Part shown: piece by piece, positions 9,376-17,096 of the stretch | Numbering within the stretch: the stretch's first letter is position 1 | Layout: each line of letters begins with the position of its first letter | Assembly (NCBI GenBank): GCA_963816985.1 | Contig: CAWFMF010000004.1 | Location: 2,232,001-2,296,000 of the forward strand | From: JAIVJM01 sp963816985 | GTDB taxonomy: Bacteria; Acidobacteriota; Blastocatellia; Pyrinomonadales; Pyrinomonadaceae | Reading direction: 5' to 3' | DNA: 64,000 nt | The notes under the pieces: model-generated | Database searches by the model: none | Seen by the model: only the letters and a program-made list of their open reading frames with translations | Told to the model about the DNA's origin: nothing | Translations under genes and position numbers: made by a program

Positions 9376-10474
9376 TTATGCTCGCGGGTCAATGAGGGCT
9401 TTGATGACGTGGCCTGTGGAGACGGCGTGGAGGGCTTGGTTGGCTTGGTGGAGGGGGAAGCGTTGGAGGTGGAGTTGTGACCAGGGGAGGGAGCGGGTGG
9501 GATCGGAGATGATTTGGGCGGCGCGGTGGAAGTGGGAGTAGTCGGAGCCCCAGCAGGCGCGGAGGTCGAGGTGTTTGCGGTTGAGGTCGAGGTGGGGGTT
9601 GAAGGAGACTTCGCCGTGGTCGGTGTACTGGCCGACGACGACGACGCGACCGGCATCGCGGGTGTAGCGCATGGCCTGGACGACTGCCGCAGGCGCGCCC
9701 GTCGCTTCGATGGTGATGTCGGCCCCGCGCCCGTGCGTCTGGTCTAAGACCCATGCGAGGCGCTCGTGTTCGTCGTGGTGTTCGATGTCGAGGGTGGCGT
9801 CCGCTCCGGCGTCTTGCGCGGCTCGGAGGCGGGGGGCGGGCGCGCCGATGCAGAGCGTGCGGAGCGCGCCGCTCATGCGCGAGAGGATGACGGAGGAGAG
9901 GCCGACGGGGCCACTGCCGAGGACGAGGACGGTGTCGCCGAGCCGGATTTCGGCGCGCTCGACGGCGTGGAGCGAGGTGGGGAGCGCGCAGCCGCCGGCC
10001 ATGAAGGTTTCGGGCTCGAACCGAGTCGAGGCGGATGCAGCGCGTGCCGGGCTTGAGGTAAATCTTCTCGGCCCAGCCGCCGCAGAGGCCGTCGCGCTCG
10101 CCGTAGGTGATGCCGTAGACCTTGCGGTGCGGGCAGCGCGTCGAGGCGCGGGCGACGAGGCAGTGCCAGCAGGCGTGGCAGGTGCGGTGGACGTCGAGGA
10201 AGGTGACGCGCTCGCCTTCTTTGAAAGCACGGCCTTCAACGTCGAGCAACTGGCCGCGAATCTTTCCGAGACGACCGACCGAGACGTGGCCGGGGATGAG
10301 CGGGTAGGGGACGCCCGCGAGACGCCCCTGCTGCAAGTAGACGTCCGTGCCGCAGACCTCGCTCAGCTCGACTTCGAGGAGCGCCGAGTCCTGCCCCAAC
10401 TCCGGCTCTTCAAGTTCGCGCACCTCGACCGGCGCGTGCGGTTCGGGCATCACGGCGGCCAGCACTTTACTCAT
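9376..10474 (-). pseudogene. Zinc-dependent alcohol dehydrogenase family protein, single frameshift
   Basis: A medium-chain dehydrogenase/reductase split over two frames. The N-terminal part (about residues 1-150) carries the catalytic-zinc region SEVCGTDVYLQQG and PLIPGHVSVGRL, and cysteines of the structural zinc loop (CHACWHC...C). After about base 10020 the match continues in another frame with ETFMAGGCALPTSLHAVERA, the Rossmann motif VLGSGPVGLSS, and a C-terminus ending KALIDPRA. One single-base indel near 10018-10028 would restore a protein of about 365 residues. It is either a recent pseudogene or a sequence error. Substrate unknown. Confidence 0.85.
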
Positions 10475-10541
10475 CCTCTTAAACCTCCAAACTCACTTCA
10501 CTCAGGCGTCAAACGAGCCGATGTTACAATCTCGCGGCGCG

Positions 10542-11435
10542 ATGGCGAAAGTGAATCTCACGCGGAGGGAATTTTTTAGAGGGCTCGCGGCGGCGTCGCT
10601 GGTCGGCGCGTCGTGTGTGATGGCCGACGGGTTCTGGTTCGAGCCCTTCGAGTACGAGCTGACGGAGACGGACGTTTTCATTCGTCAACTTCCCACGGCG
10701 TTCGAGGGTTTTCGGATCGCGCTCTTGACGGACGTGCACCACAGCCGCCTCGTGCCCGTCGAGGAGGTGCGGCGGGTGGTCGCTTTGACGAACGAAGCGA
10801 AGCCCGACCTGATCGCTTTGACGGGCGACTACACGACCTCCCGTCGCCGCTACGTCGAGCCGTGCGCGGAGGCGCTCGGCAGACTGCAAGCGCCTTCGGG
10901 CGTCTGGGCCGTGCTCGGCAATCACGACCACTACACGGACGCGGAGTTGACGGAGCGCGCCTTCGCGCGGTGGAAGATTAACGTGCTGAGTAACGCGAAC
11001 ACTCTGCTGCGCCGGGGCGCGGACGAGCTGCGACTGGCGGGCGTGGACGACTGGGGGTGGGGGAAGGCCGACTGGGCGCGCGCGCTCGGCGGCGTAGACC
11101 TCTCGCGCCCGTCCCTGCTTCTGTCGCACGAGCCGGCGGTGCTCGACATGCCGGAGACGCGCGGCGTCTCACTCATCCTCAGCGGGCACACGCACGGCGG
11201 ACAGATTCGCTTGCCCTTCGTCGGCGCGCCCGCGCGTTTCGTCGAAGAGTTCCGATACATGAACGGGCTCTACGAAAGGGAAGGCACGCAGCTCTACGTC
11301 TCGCGCGGGACGGGCATGATCGGCCTGCCCTTGAGAATCGGCGCGCGGCCCGAAATCGCCTTACTGCGACTCAGGCAGGCGAGAGTCAGCGAGTCAGAAC
11401 CGCGAGCGGTAGCGAGCGGGTGTGCGGAGAAATGA
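10542..11435 (+). CDS. Tat-exported metallophosphoesterase
   Basis: About 297 residues. The N-terminus has a twin-arginine signal (TRREFFRGLAAASLVGASC), so the folded enzyme is probably exported. The calcineurin-like phosphoesterase core shows all metal-ligand blocks: LLTDVHH (residues 62-67), LTGDYTT, VLGNHDH and ILSGHTHGG. It belongs to the YkuE/YaeI-like group that hydrolyses phosphodiesters or UDP-linked lipids; the real substrate is not predictable. The ATG at 10542 is chosen because it directly precedes the Tat region; an upstream ATG at 10521 is possible. The last 14 or so codons lie inside the palindromic repeat at 11391, so the native C-terminus has been replaced or extended by repeat DNA. 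Confidence 0.88.
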   Translation: MAKVNLTRREFFRGLAAASLVGASCVMADGFWFEPFEYELTETDVFIRQLPTAFEGFRIALLTDVHHSRLVPVEEVRRVVALTNEAKPDLIALTGDYTTSRRRYVEPCAEALGRLQAPSGVWAVLGNHDHYTDAELTERAFARWKINVLSNANTLLRRGADELRLAGVDDWGWGKADWARALGGVDLSRPSLLLSHEPAVLDMPETRGVSLILSGHTHGGQIRLPFVGAPARFVEEFRYMNGLYEREGTQLYVSRGTGMIGLPLRIGARPEIALLRLRQARVSESEPRAVASGCAEK

Positions 11436-11553
11436 GGGCGGGGAATGATGAAGAAAGACCGATTTCAAATTTCAAATTTCTAATCTCAAATTCGAGATAG
11501 CGGCTCCTTCATCCTCCCGCACACCCGCTCGCTACCGCTCGCGGTTCTGACTC
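11391..11553. repeat. Palindromic repeat family A, copy 1 (37-bp perfect arms)
   Basis: The arms at 11391-11427 and 11517-11553 are perfect inverted copies containing ACCGCGAGCGGTAGCGAGCG. The 90-base A+T-rich loop includes a tandem TTTCAAATTTCAAATTTC. The element sits in the convergent junction between the metallophosphoesterase and the SpoIIE-like phosphatase. Other copies: 30144 and 56386. Confidence 0.88.
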
Positions 11554-11557
11554 GGAT

Positions 11558-12541
11558 TCATTCGGCGCGACGGAGAGCGAGCACAGTTAGGTCGTCAGTG
11601 ACGGGTATCCCGGCGCGGAAGGCCGAGAGGTGTTCGACGCAAGTCTTGATTAACTCTCCGGGCGCGAACGCGGGACAGTCGCCGACGAGATTTGACAGAC
11701 GCTCCCTGCCGTACTCTTCGCCCAGAATGTTCTGCGACTCGGAGAGGCCGTCGGTGTAGAGCAGGAGCGCGTCGCCCTTCGAGAGTCGCACGCGGTCGCA
11801 GGTGAACTGCTCGTTGCAGAAGACGCCGAGCGGGAGGCCCGTCGCTTCGATGATCGTCACGCCGCCGCCCTCGCGCACGACGAGCGGCGGAAGGTGTCCG
11901 GCGTTGCAGATTTCCACGTCGCCCGAAACGTCGGCCTTGCCGCAGACGAGCGTCGCGTAGTGCGTCGGCAGAGTGCTCTCGCAGAAGACGCGGCTCGCGC
12001 GCTCGACCAACTGGTTGAGCGGCAGGCCGACCGAGATGAGCGTGCGGAACATCGCGTGGAGCTGCGCCATCAACATCGAGGCCGCGACGCCCTTGCCCGA
12101 CACGTCGCCGAGCATGAAGTAGAGGCTCCCGTCGTCGTCCCGCACGAGGTCGCAGTAGTCGCCGCTGACGACCCCCGCCGCCTCGTAGTGGTACGAAGCC
12201 TGCCAGCCGCCCGAAGCGAAGTCGCGCGCCGGGAGCAGCGTCGCCTGAATGCGCGCGGCCAACTCCAAGTCCTGCTCAAGGGCTCTCTGCTGCGCGGGCG
12301 ACAGGCAGCCGAGACAGACGCCGACGAGCGGGTCGGCGATGAGCCGCTCGGTCTCCACGGGGTCGTGGCAGACTTCGCAGAGCCCGTAGGTTCCGGTGTT
12401 GAAGCGCGCCAGCGCCGCGTCAACTTCGTCGAGCAGGCCCGCGAGGCGCGAGGGTTCGTCCGCGCCGGCGATGGCCGTTTCGAGCTTGTGGCGGCGGTCA
12501 ATCAACTGTTCGCGCAGGACGGGTTCGATGATGGCGACCAT
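11558..12541 (-). CDS. PP2C-family SpoIIE-type serine phosphatase with N-terminal DksA-like zinc finger
   Basis: About 327 residues. Residues 1-50 are helical and are followed by a four-cysteine finger of DksA/TraR type (C55, C58, C76, C79 in YGLCEVC...GVCLGC). A SpoIIE/RsbU-type PP2C phosphatase domain fills residues 100-327, with metal-binding motifs GDYCDLV, LGDVSGKG, LLLYTDGLSE and the final DDLTVLALR. Such enzymes dephosphorylate anti-sigma antagonists in partner-switching pathways; no partner gene is adjacent. The start at 12541 begins at MVAIIEP. The in-frame extension upstream has no recognisable domain and is probably not translated. Confidence 0.88.
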   Translation of the reverse strand: MVAIIEPVLREQLIDRRHKLETAIAGADEPSRLAGLLDEVDAALARFNTGTYGLCEVCHDPVETERLIADPLVGVCLGCLSPAQQRALEQDLELAARIQATLLPARDFASGGWQASYHYEAAGVVSGDYCDLVRDDDGSLYFMLGDVSGKGVAASMLMAQLHAMFRTLISVGLPLNQLVERASRVFCESTLPTHYATLVCGKADVSGDVEICNAGHLPPLVVREGGGVTIIEATGLPLGVFCNEQFTCDRVRLSKGDALLLYTDGLSESQNILGEEYGRERLSNLVGDCPAFAPGELIKTCVEHLSAFRAGIPVTDDLTVLALRRAE

Positions 12542-12704
12542 CGGAATGTACTCCTCTTTGAAGCGGAAAAAGGGTCCCGAAAATCTCAGAGGCGAGGTGG
12601 TTTCGACGCGCCGGATTATACCACGACTGTGGCCCGCGCTCAAGACGGCGTTGCACGCGTGCGACGCACTTTTTCAGTGTTTATGCGGCGTTGCGTGCGG
12701 TCTT

Positions 12705-13097
12705 TCAAGCCGAAAGGCTCGAAGGGCGCGGCGCTCCCTGCAAGCGCACGGGGGCCTGCGGCGCGCAGCAGACGCGTTCGAGTCGCGCGCGGTCTTGGCG
12801 CATCTCCCGCTCCTCGGCGAGCCACTCCATGACGCCCTCGAAGACGCGCGCCGCGTGCGGGTCTGAAGGGATGACGATGCGATAGTGCATCCACTTGCCG
12901 TCGCGCCGCGCGCCGACGACGCCCGCGCGCCGGAGGTACGCGAGGTGTCTCGAAATCTTCGGCTGGTTCGTGCCGAGCACCTCGACGAAGAAGCAGACGC
13001 AGACCTCGTCCGCGCCCATCAGGTTCAGAAGGCGCAGACGCGTCCGGTCGGCCAGCGCCTTGAAGAGTAGTTCCATCTGCGAAGTTTTAGCAGCCAT
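12705..13097 (-). CDS. arsR: ArsR-family metalloregulatory repressor
   Basis: A 130-residue winged-helix protein with the ArsR/SmtB fold (LLFKALADRTRLRLLNLM, then QPKISRHLAYLRRAGVV as recognition helix and KWMHYRI wing). The metal-sensing helix has the vicinal pattern VCVCFF, equivalent to the ELCVCDL arsenite site, and a CC pair near the C-terminus (RVCCAP) may add ligands. It is expected to repress the divergent arsenic genes and to be released by As(III) or methylarsenite. The operator candidates lie at 13704-13764. Confidence 0.92.
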   Translation of the reverse strand: MAAKTSQMELLFKALADRTRLRLLNLMGADEVCVCFFVEVLGTNQPKISRHLAYLRRAGVVGARRDGKWMHYRIVIPSDPHAARVFEGVMEWLAEEREMRQDRARLERVCCAPQAPVRLQGAPRPSSLSA

Positions 13098-13119
13098 CTT
13101 TGAAACAGTCCCCTTGAGC

Positions 13120-13632
13120 TTAATTTAATCCGTCCCGACTGCGTTCGCTCCGACGTTCGAGCAGGAGCGTGTCGCGCCAGAGACCTCCGAGCCTGCCGAT
13201 GCGCTCGCGCCTCCCGACCTCCCGAAATCCGCAACGCGCGTGCAGCGCAACGCTCGCCGCGTTTTCGGGAAAGACGCTCGCTTGAAGAGTCCAGACGCCT
13301 TTGCGCTCCGACTCTTCGACGAGCGCGCGGAGCAGTGCGACGCCTATCCCTAAGCCCCTCGCCCGCGCCGCGACGTAGACGCTGACTTCGGCGACGCCTT
13401 CATACACGCGCCGCCGCGAGACCGTTGAGAGCGCAGCCCATCCGAGCACTTCGCCGCCCGCATCCTTCTCCGTCAAGACGAGACGCGCGAAGGGCAGATG
13501 AGCGGCGTCCCACTCCTCCCACTCCGGCGCTTCGGTCTCGAACGTCGCCTGCCCCGTCGCCAAGCCTTCGAGGTAGACGGCGCGCACCTGCTCCCAATGT
13601 TGCCGCTTCAGCTCTTCAATCGTGAACGTCAT
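13120..13632 (-). CDS. arsN1: GNAT acetyltransferase, ArsN1/phosphinothricin acetyltransferase-like
   Basis: A 170-residue GNAT protein. The acetyl-CoA motif A is ARARGLGIGVALLRALVEE, preceded by VAEVSVYV and followed by LHARCGFREVGRRERIG, a pattern shared with phosphinothricin N-acetyltransferases (Pat/Bar). In arsenic clusters this group includes ArsN1, which acetylates and detoxifies the antibiotic arsinothricin. The neighbourhood (arsR 22 bases downstream on the same strand, ArsI-like genes divergent) favours that role. The symbol is inferred from context; a different amine substrate is possible. Confidence 0.78.
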   Translation of the reverse strand: MTFTIEELKRQHWEQVRAVYLEGLATGQATFETEAPEWEEWDAAHLPFARLVLTEKDAGGEVLGWAALSTVSRRRVYEGVAEVSVYVAARARGLGIGVALLRALVEESERKGVWTLQASVFPENAASVALHARCGFREVGRRERIGRLGGLWRDTLLLERRSERSRDGLN

Positions 13633-13703
13633 TAAGTCCGTCCGGCGTCCGTCCGCCGCGCCCGTCTTTCTGATAAAAACGGAAGCGCAAAAATAATTTT
13701 CAA

Positions 13704-13764
13704 ATACGCCTTGACATATGTGTCGGCTTCGGCGTATCCTCCGCTCAGATTCGCTTAGGCGTAT
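13704..13764 (+). promoter_or_regulatory. Promoter and ArsR operator candidate for the arsI-arsC operon
   Basis: A -35 TTGACA at 13711-13716 and a -10-like TATCCT at 13735-13740 are separated by 18 bases. Three copies of a 7-mer surround it: ATACGCC at 13704-13710 (inverted), and GGCGTAT at 13731-13737 and 13758-13764. The inverted pair brackets the -35 and spacer, a fitting place for a dimeric ArsR repressor. The site also lies upstream of the divergent acetyltransferase. Confidence 0.6.
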
Positions 13765-13787
13765 GTGAATGATAAAGGAGAAGCATG

Positions 13788-14345
13788 ATGGAAAGCAAGA
13801 CGATTGAGACTTTGAAGGCGCACCTGGCGCTGAACGTGAAGGACGTGGAGCAGAGCATCAGGTTCTACCGAAGGATGCTGGGCATCGAGCCGAGCAAGGT
13901 GCGCGCGGGCTACGCGAAGTTCGACGTGCAGCAGCCGCCGCTCAACCTGACGCTCAACCAGAACAATTTTCAGGGTCGCGGCGCGCTCTCGCACCTCGGC
14001 ATTCAGGTGGCTTCGACCTCGGACGTGCTGGCGCTGCGCGAGCGTTGGCGCGGGGCGGGCCTCGAAACCTTCGACGAGATGGGGACGAACTGCTGCTACG
14101 CCGTGCAGGACAAGACGTGGGTCAAGGACCCGGACGGCAACTCCTGGGAGGCGTTCGTCGTGCTCGAAGACAACCTCGCCGAGTCGCCCACGTGCTGCGT
14201 GACGGGCGAGCCGGAACAGGCGGGCGCACAAGCGTCGGCCTCTTGTTCGACGGAGACGACCGTCGAAGCCGCCGAAACCGGGGTCGCCGCCGCTTCGTGC
14301 TGCGGGACTTCCGCCGAGCAAGTTCCCGTGACCATCGGACGGTAA
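13788..14345 (+). CDS. arsI: ArsI-type C-As lyase (type I extradiol dioxygenase family)
   Basis: About 185 residues of vicinal-oxygen-chelate fold. ArsI enzymes are Fe(II)-dependent and cleave the carbon-arsenic bond of methylarsenite and trivalent aromatic arsenicals. The expected metal ligands are visible: His in LKAHLALNV, His in ALSHLGIQV, and Glu in SWEAFVV. The vicinal cysteine pair that binds the arsenical is present (TNCCYAVQDK, residues 102-103 from this start). The C-terminus has extra cysteine pairs (TCCV, SCC), common in ArsI. AAGGAG sits seven bases before this ATG; a second ATG three bases earlier is possible. First gene of the operon. Confidence 0.92.
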   Translation: MESKTIETLKAHLALNVKDVEQSIRFYRRMLGIEPSKVRAGYAKFDVQQPPLNLTLNQNNFQGRGALSHLGIQVASTSDVLALRERWRGAGLETFDEMGTNCCYAVQDKTWVKDPDGNSWEAFVVLEDNLAESPTCCVTGEPEQAGAQASASCSTETTVEAAETGVAAASCCGTSAEQVPVTIGR

Positions 14346-14377
14346 GCCCTGAGTCCGCGACGCGGAAGGAGGTCTTG

Positions 14378-14836
14378 ATGAGCAACACAGCGCGGCCAGT
14401 CATTCAGACTTTGAAGGCGCACGTGGCGATTAACGTCCGCAGCGTCGAGCGGAGCGTCGAGTTCTACCGGCAGGTGTTCGGCATCGAGCCCTCGAAGTCG
14501 CGCCCCCGTTACGCCAAGTTCGATGTCGAGAGCCCGCCGCTCAACCTGACTTTGAACGAACGGCCTTTCAACGAACAAGGGGCGCTCTTTCACCTCGGCA
14601 TTCAGGTGGCTTCGACGGCGGACGTTTTGGCGATGAAGGAGAGTTGGCTCGCCGCCGGGCTCGAAACGCGGGACGAGATGCAGGTCGTCTGCGGCTACGC
14701 GCTCCAAGACAAGACGTGGGTGGTAGACCCGGACGGCAACGAGTGGGAAGTCTTCGTCGTCCACAAAGACAACCTGCCGACGTTCTACGGAACCGCCGAG
14801 GAACAGACGGGCTGCCGGGCGGCGTGCGATGCCTGA
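14378..14836 (+). CDS. ArsI/CadI-family paralogue lacking the vicinal cysteine pair
   Basis: A 152-residue vicinal-oxygen-chelate protein highly similar to the preceding ArsI: it shares LKAHVAINVRSVERSVEFYR, LFHLGIQVAST, DPDGNEWEVFVV and the three metal ligands (His15, His72, Glu124). At the arsenical-binding site it has VVCGYALQDK, a single cysteine (C105) instead of CC. That is the CadI-like pattern, so it may not be an active C-As lyase on methylarsenite and could instead bind metal or a different organoarsenical. GGAAGGAGG precedes the ATG. Its stop overlaps the start of the aquaporin gene by eight bases, implying translational coupling. Confidence 0.88.
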   Translation: MSNTARPVIQTLKAHVAINVRSVERSVEFYRQVFGIEPSKSRPRYAKFDVESPPLNLTLNERPFNEQGALFHLGIQVASTADVLAMKESWLAAGLETRDEMQVVCGYALQDKTWVVDPDGNEWEVFVVHKDNLPTFYGTAEEQTGCRAACDA

Positions 14837-15591
14837 GACGAGCGGGCGCGCGGCGTCCGATGTGCGGAGCGCGCAGCCGAGTCTCTCCCGCCGGGTGGTC
14901 GCCGAAGGGTTGGGGACGGCGTTTCTGCTGGCGGCGGTCGTCGGCTCCGGCATCATGGGCGAGCGTCTTGGCGGGCGGCAACACGGGCGTCGCTCTGCTC
15001 GCCAACACCTTGGCGACGGGGGCGGCGCTCGTCGCCTTGATTCTGACGTTCGGCCCCGTCTCCGGCGCGCACTTCAACCCGGCGGTGACTCTGGCCGACG
15101 CCTCGCAAGGCGGCTTACGTTGGCGCGAAGTTCCTGCCTACGTCTTCGCGCAGACGGCGGGCGCGTTCGCGGGCGTGGCCGCCGCGCACTTGATGTTCGG
15201 CGAGCCGCTGTTCACGGCGTCGCGGCACGCGCGGGCGGGCGGGGCGCAGGTGTTCAGCGAGTTCGTCGCGACGTTCGGGCTGCTGGCGGTCATCTGGGGA
15301 TGCGTCAGGCTGCAACGTCCCGTCGTCGTGCCGTTCGCGGTCGGCGCGTACATCACCGCCGCCTACTGGTTCACCGCCTCGACCTCTTTCGCGAACCCGT
15401 CGGTGACGCTCGCGCGCTCGGCGACGGACACCTTCTCAGGCATCCAACCTTCGGACGCGCCCGGCTTCATCGCGGCGCAACTGGCGGGCGCGGCGGCGGC
15501 GACGCTCCTCTTCCGCTGGCTCGTCCCGACTTTGCCGGAGTCCGCCGAAGGGGTCTTGATGCCGCATAACGAGGAAGGAAGTAACGACTAA
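14829..15591 (+). pseudogene. aqpS: MIP/aquaporin family channel (AqpS-like), one-base frameshift
   Basis: About 254 residues if repaired. The N-terminal helix (LGTAFLLAAVVGSGIMGERL) is read from the ATG at 14829. The rest (AGGNTGVALLANTLATG onward) is in another frame; removing one G near 14970-14971 joins them. The two pore motifs are NPA (GAHFNPAVTL) and a variant NPS (FANPSVTLAR), and there are six membrane helices. Aquaporins in ars operons export arsenite or methylarsenicals made inside the cell. Start and stop overlap the neighbouring genes, so the gene is embedded in the operon. A sequence error is likely because the rest of the frame is clean. Confidence 0.85.
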
Positions 15592-16010
15592 TGAATGAGA
15601 AGAAGCGCGTGTTGATTCTCTGCACCGGCAACTCCGCGCGGAGCCAGATGGCGGAAGGACTCTTGAGGCACGACGGCGGCGGTCGCTTCGAGGTCGAGAG
15701 CGCGGGCACGCATCCGAGCTGCGTCCGGACGGAGGCAATCGAGGCGATGCGCGAGATAGGCGTTGACATCTCCGCGCACCGCTCGAAGTCGGTGGACGAG
15801 TTCGAGGGGCAGGAATTCGATTGCGTGATTACGGTCTGCGACAACGCGAAGGAGAACTGCCCCGTCTTCCCTTCGAAGACCGAGCGCGTGCACTGGAGCT
15901 TCGACGACCCGGCAGCCGCCGAAGGGGGCGACGAAGAACGCCTCGCCGTCTTCCGCCGCGTGCGCGACGAGATTAGAGGCCGCCTGCGCGAGTGGATAAG
16001 CGAAGTATGA
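15591..16010 (+). CDS. arsC: Arsenate reductase, thioredoxin-coupled LMW phosphatase type
   Basis: A 139-residue enzyme reducing As(V) to As(III). The P-loop CTGNSARS occupies residues 11-18 with catalytic Cys11. The redox relay cysteines are Cys83 and Cys90 in VCDNAKENCPVF, the pair that passes electrons to thioredoxin, and HWSFDDP carries the general acid. Its ATG overlaps the aquaporin stop codon, so it is the last coupled gene of the operon. Family B repeat DNA follows 13 bases after the stop. Confidence 0.94.
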   Translation: MNEKKRVLILCTGNSARSQMAEGLLRHDGGGRFEVESAGTHPSCVRTEAIEAMREIGVDISAHRSKSVDEFEGQEFDCVITVCDNAKENCPVFPSKTERVHWSFDDPAAAEGGDEERLAVFRRVRDEIRGRLREWISEV

Positions 16011-16022
16011 GTTGAGAATCAA

Positions 16023-16253
16023 GAGCCCCTGAAAGGGGCAAAGATAATAGCCGGGGGCAAGTGAAAGCGCGTCAGCGCTTGAGCGTCGCCCCCGGTCACG
16101 TATGGATAAAGATTCCGACCCTGAAGGGGTCGCGGATTCAACGTTGAATCCGCGACCCCTTCAGGGTCGAATCTCTTTTCTCGACTGTTCCGGGGGCGTC
16201 GCAAACTTCGTTTGCTTTGCCCCCGGCTATTATCTCCATCCCCTTCGGGGATG
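16023..16253. repeat. Composite palindromic repeat, family B copy 2
   Basis: Same architecture as copy 1: a GCCCCTGAAAGGGGC hairpin, CCGGGGGC half, central palindrome (CGACCCTGAAGGGGTCG arms around TTCAACGTTGAA), GCCCCCGG half, and a terminal CATCCCCTTCGGGGATG hairpin. It fills the convergent junction between arsC and the Spy-like gene. Confidence 0.85.
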
Positions 16254-16305
16254 TGCGTCGTTACCAACCATCAATCGTTTCGGGCGATGTAGTTGTCGGA
16301 CGTTG

Positions 16306-16830
16306 TTATTGCTGTTCGTCGTCGTTGCCGCGCATCTGTCGGCGGCGGTTGCGGAACTCTTCGCGGCGGGCCTTGTGCTCCTCACGCTGCTCTTGGAGGC
16401 GCGTGCGCTGCTCCGGGGTGAGGACGCCGAGCATCTCGCCGCGGACGGCCTCGCCGGTCTGCCGCAGCTCTTCGCGGAGCTGGCGGGCGCGGGCTTCCTG
16501 CTCGGCGCTGAGAGCGCCACCCTGCCGACCGGCCTGGAACAGACGCCGAAGCTCTTCGCGCTGCGACTGCGTGCGCTGACGAGTGTTCTCGTGGATGGTG
16601 CGGAACTGCTGGCGCTGCGCGTCATTGAGGTCGAGTCGGCGCAAACCTCTGAGGGCGTGGAGGCGGCGCATCCGCAACATGCGCGGGCCGTGGTGGCGTC
16701 CCATGCGCCCGCGCCGTTCCGCCTTCTCAGGGTTGCCCTGCGGCGTGGTCTGCGGCGAAGTCTGCTGCGCAAAGGCCGAGGCCGAGAGCGCGAGCGTCAA
16801 AGCGACGCCGCTTAAGAATCTCTTCATCAT
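16306..16830 (-). CDS. Periplasmic Spy/CpxP-like protein
   Basis: A 174-residue exported protein: signal peptide MMKRFLSGVALTLALSASAFAQ, then a Gln/Thr/Pro linker and a very basic, fully helical body. LDLNDAQRQQFRTI and LTPEQRTRLQEQ are the two LTxxQ-type motifs that define the Spy/CpxP fold. Members are periplasmic chaperones or two-component accessory proteins induced by envelope stress; which applies here is unknown. AAGGAG precedes the ATG by six bases. No paired sensor kinase is visible nearby. Confidence 0.82.
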   Translation of the reverse strand: MMKRFLSGVALTLALSASAFAQQTSPQTTPQGNPEKAERRGRMGRHHGPRMLRMRRLHALRGLRRLDLNDAQRQQFRTIHENTRQRTQSQREELRRLFQAGRQGGALSAEQEARARQLREELRQTGEAVRGEMLGVLTPEQRTRLQEQREEHKARREEFRNRRRQMRGNDDEQQ

Positions 16831-16971
16831 GGAAAACTCCTTACTGAAAATAATCTCGTAGATGTCGGACTGCTGCCGCGCCCGCTGAGGCCGAGACGGA
16901 ACGTCGGAAGCTCACTCACGAACCTTTTAGACGCGCGGCTCGTTCTTCTGGTTGAGAAAAGATGAAAGGGA

Positions 16972-17047
16972 AGGAGTCAGGAGTCAGAATTCAGAATCCG
17001 GAATAAATACAGCGACCACATTCCTCCTGACTTCTGGATTCTGACCC
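16972..17047. repeat. Imperfect inverted repeat (family D-like)
   Basis: GAGTCAGGAGTCAGAATTC at the left and CCTGACTTCTGGATTCTGAC at the right form an imperfect palindrome just upstream of dxs. The wording of the repeat (GTCAGAA...TTCTGAC) resembles the family D elements at 49661, 50866 and 52998. Confidence 0.55.
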
Positions 17048-17096
17048 CTGTGATGCGATGGCAAAACTACGCCTGCCGAGATACAATACGCCCCCG

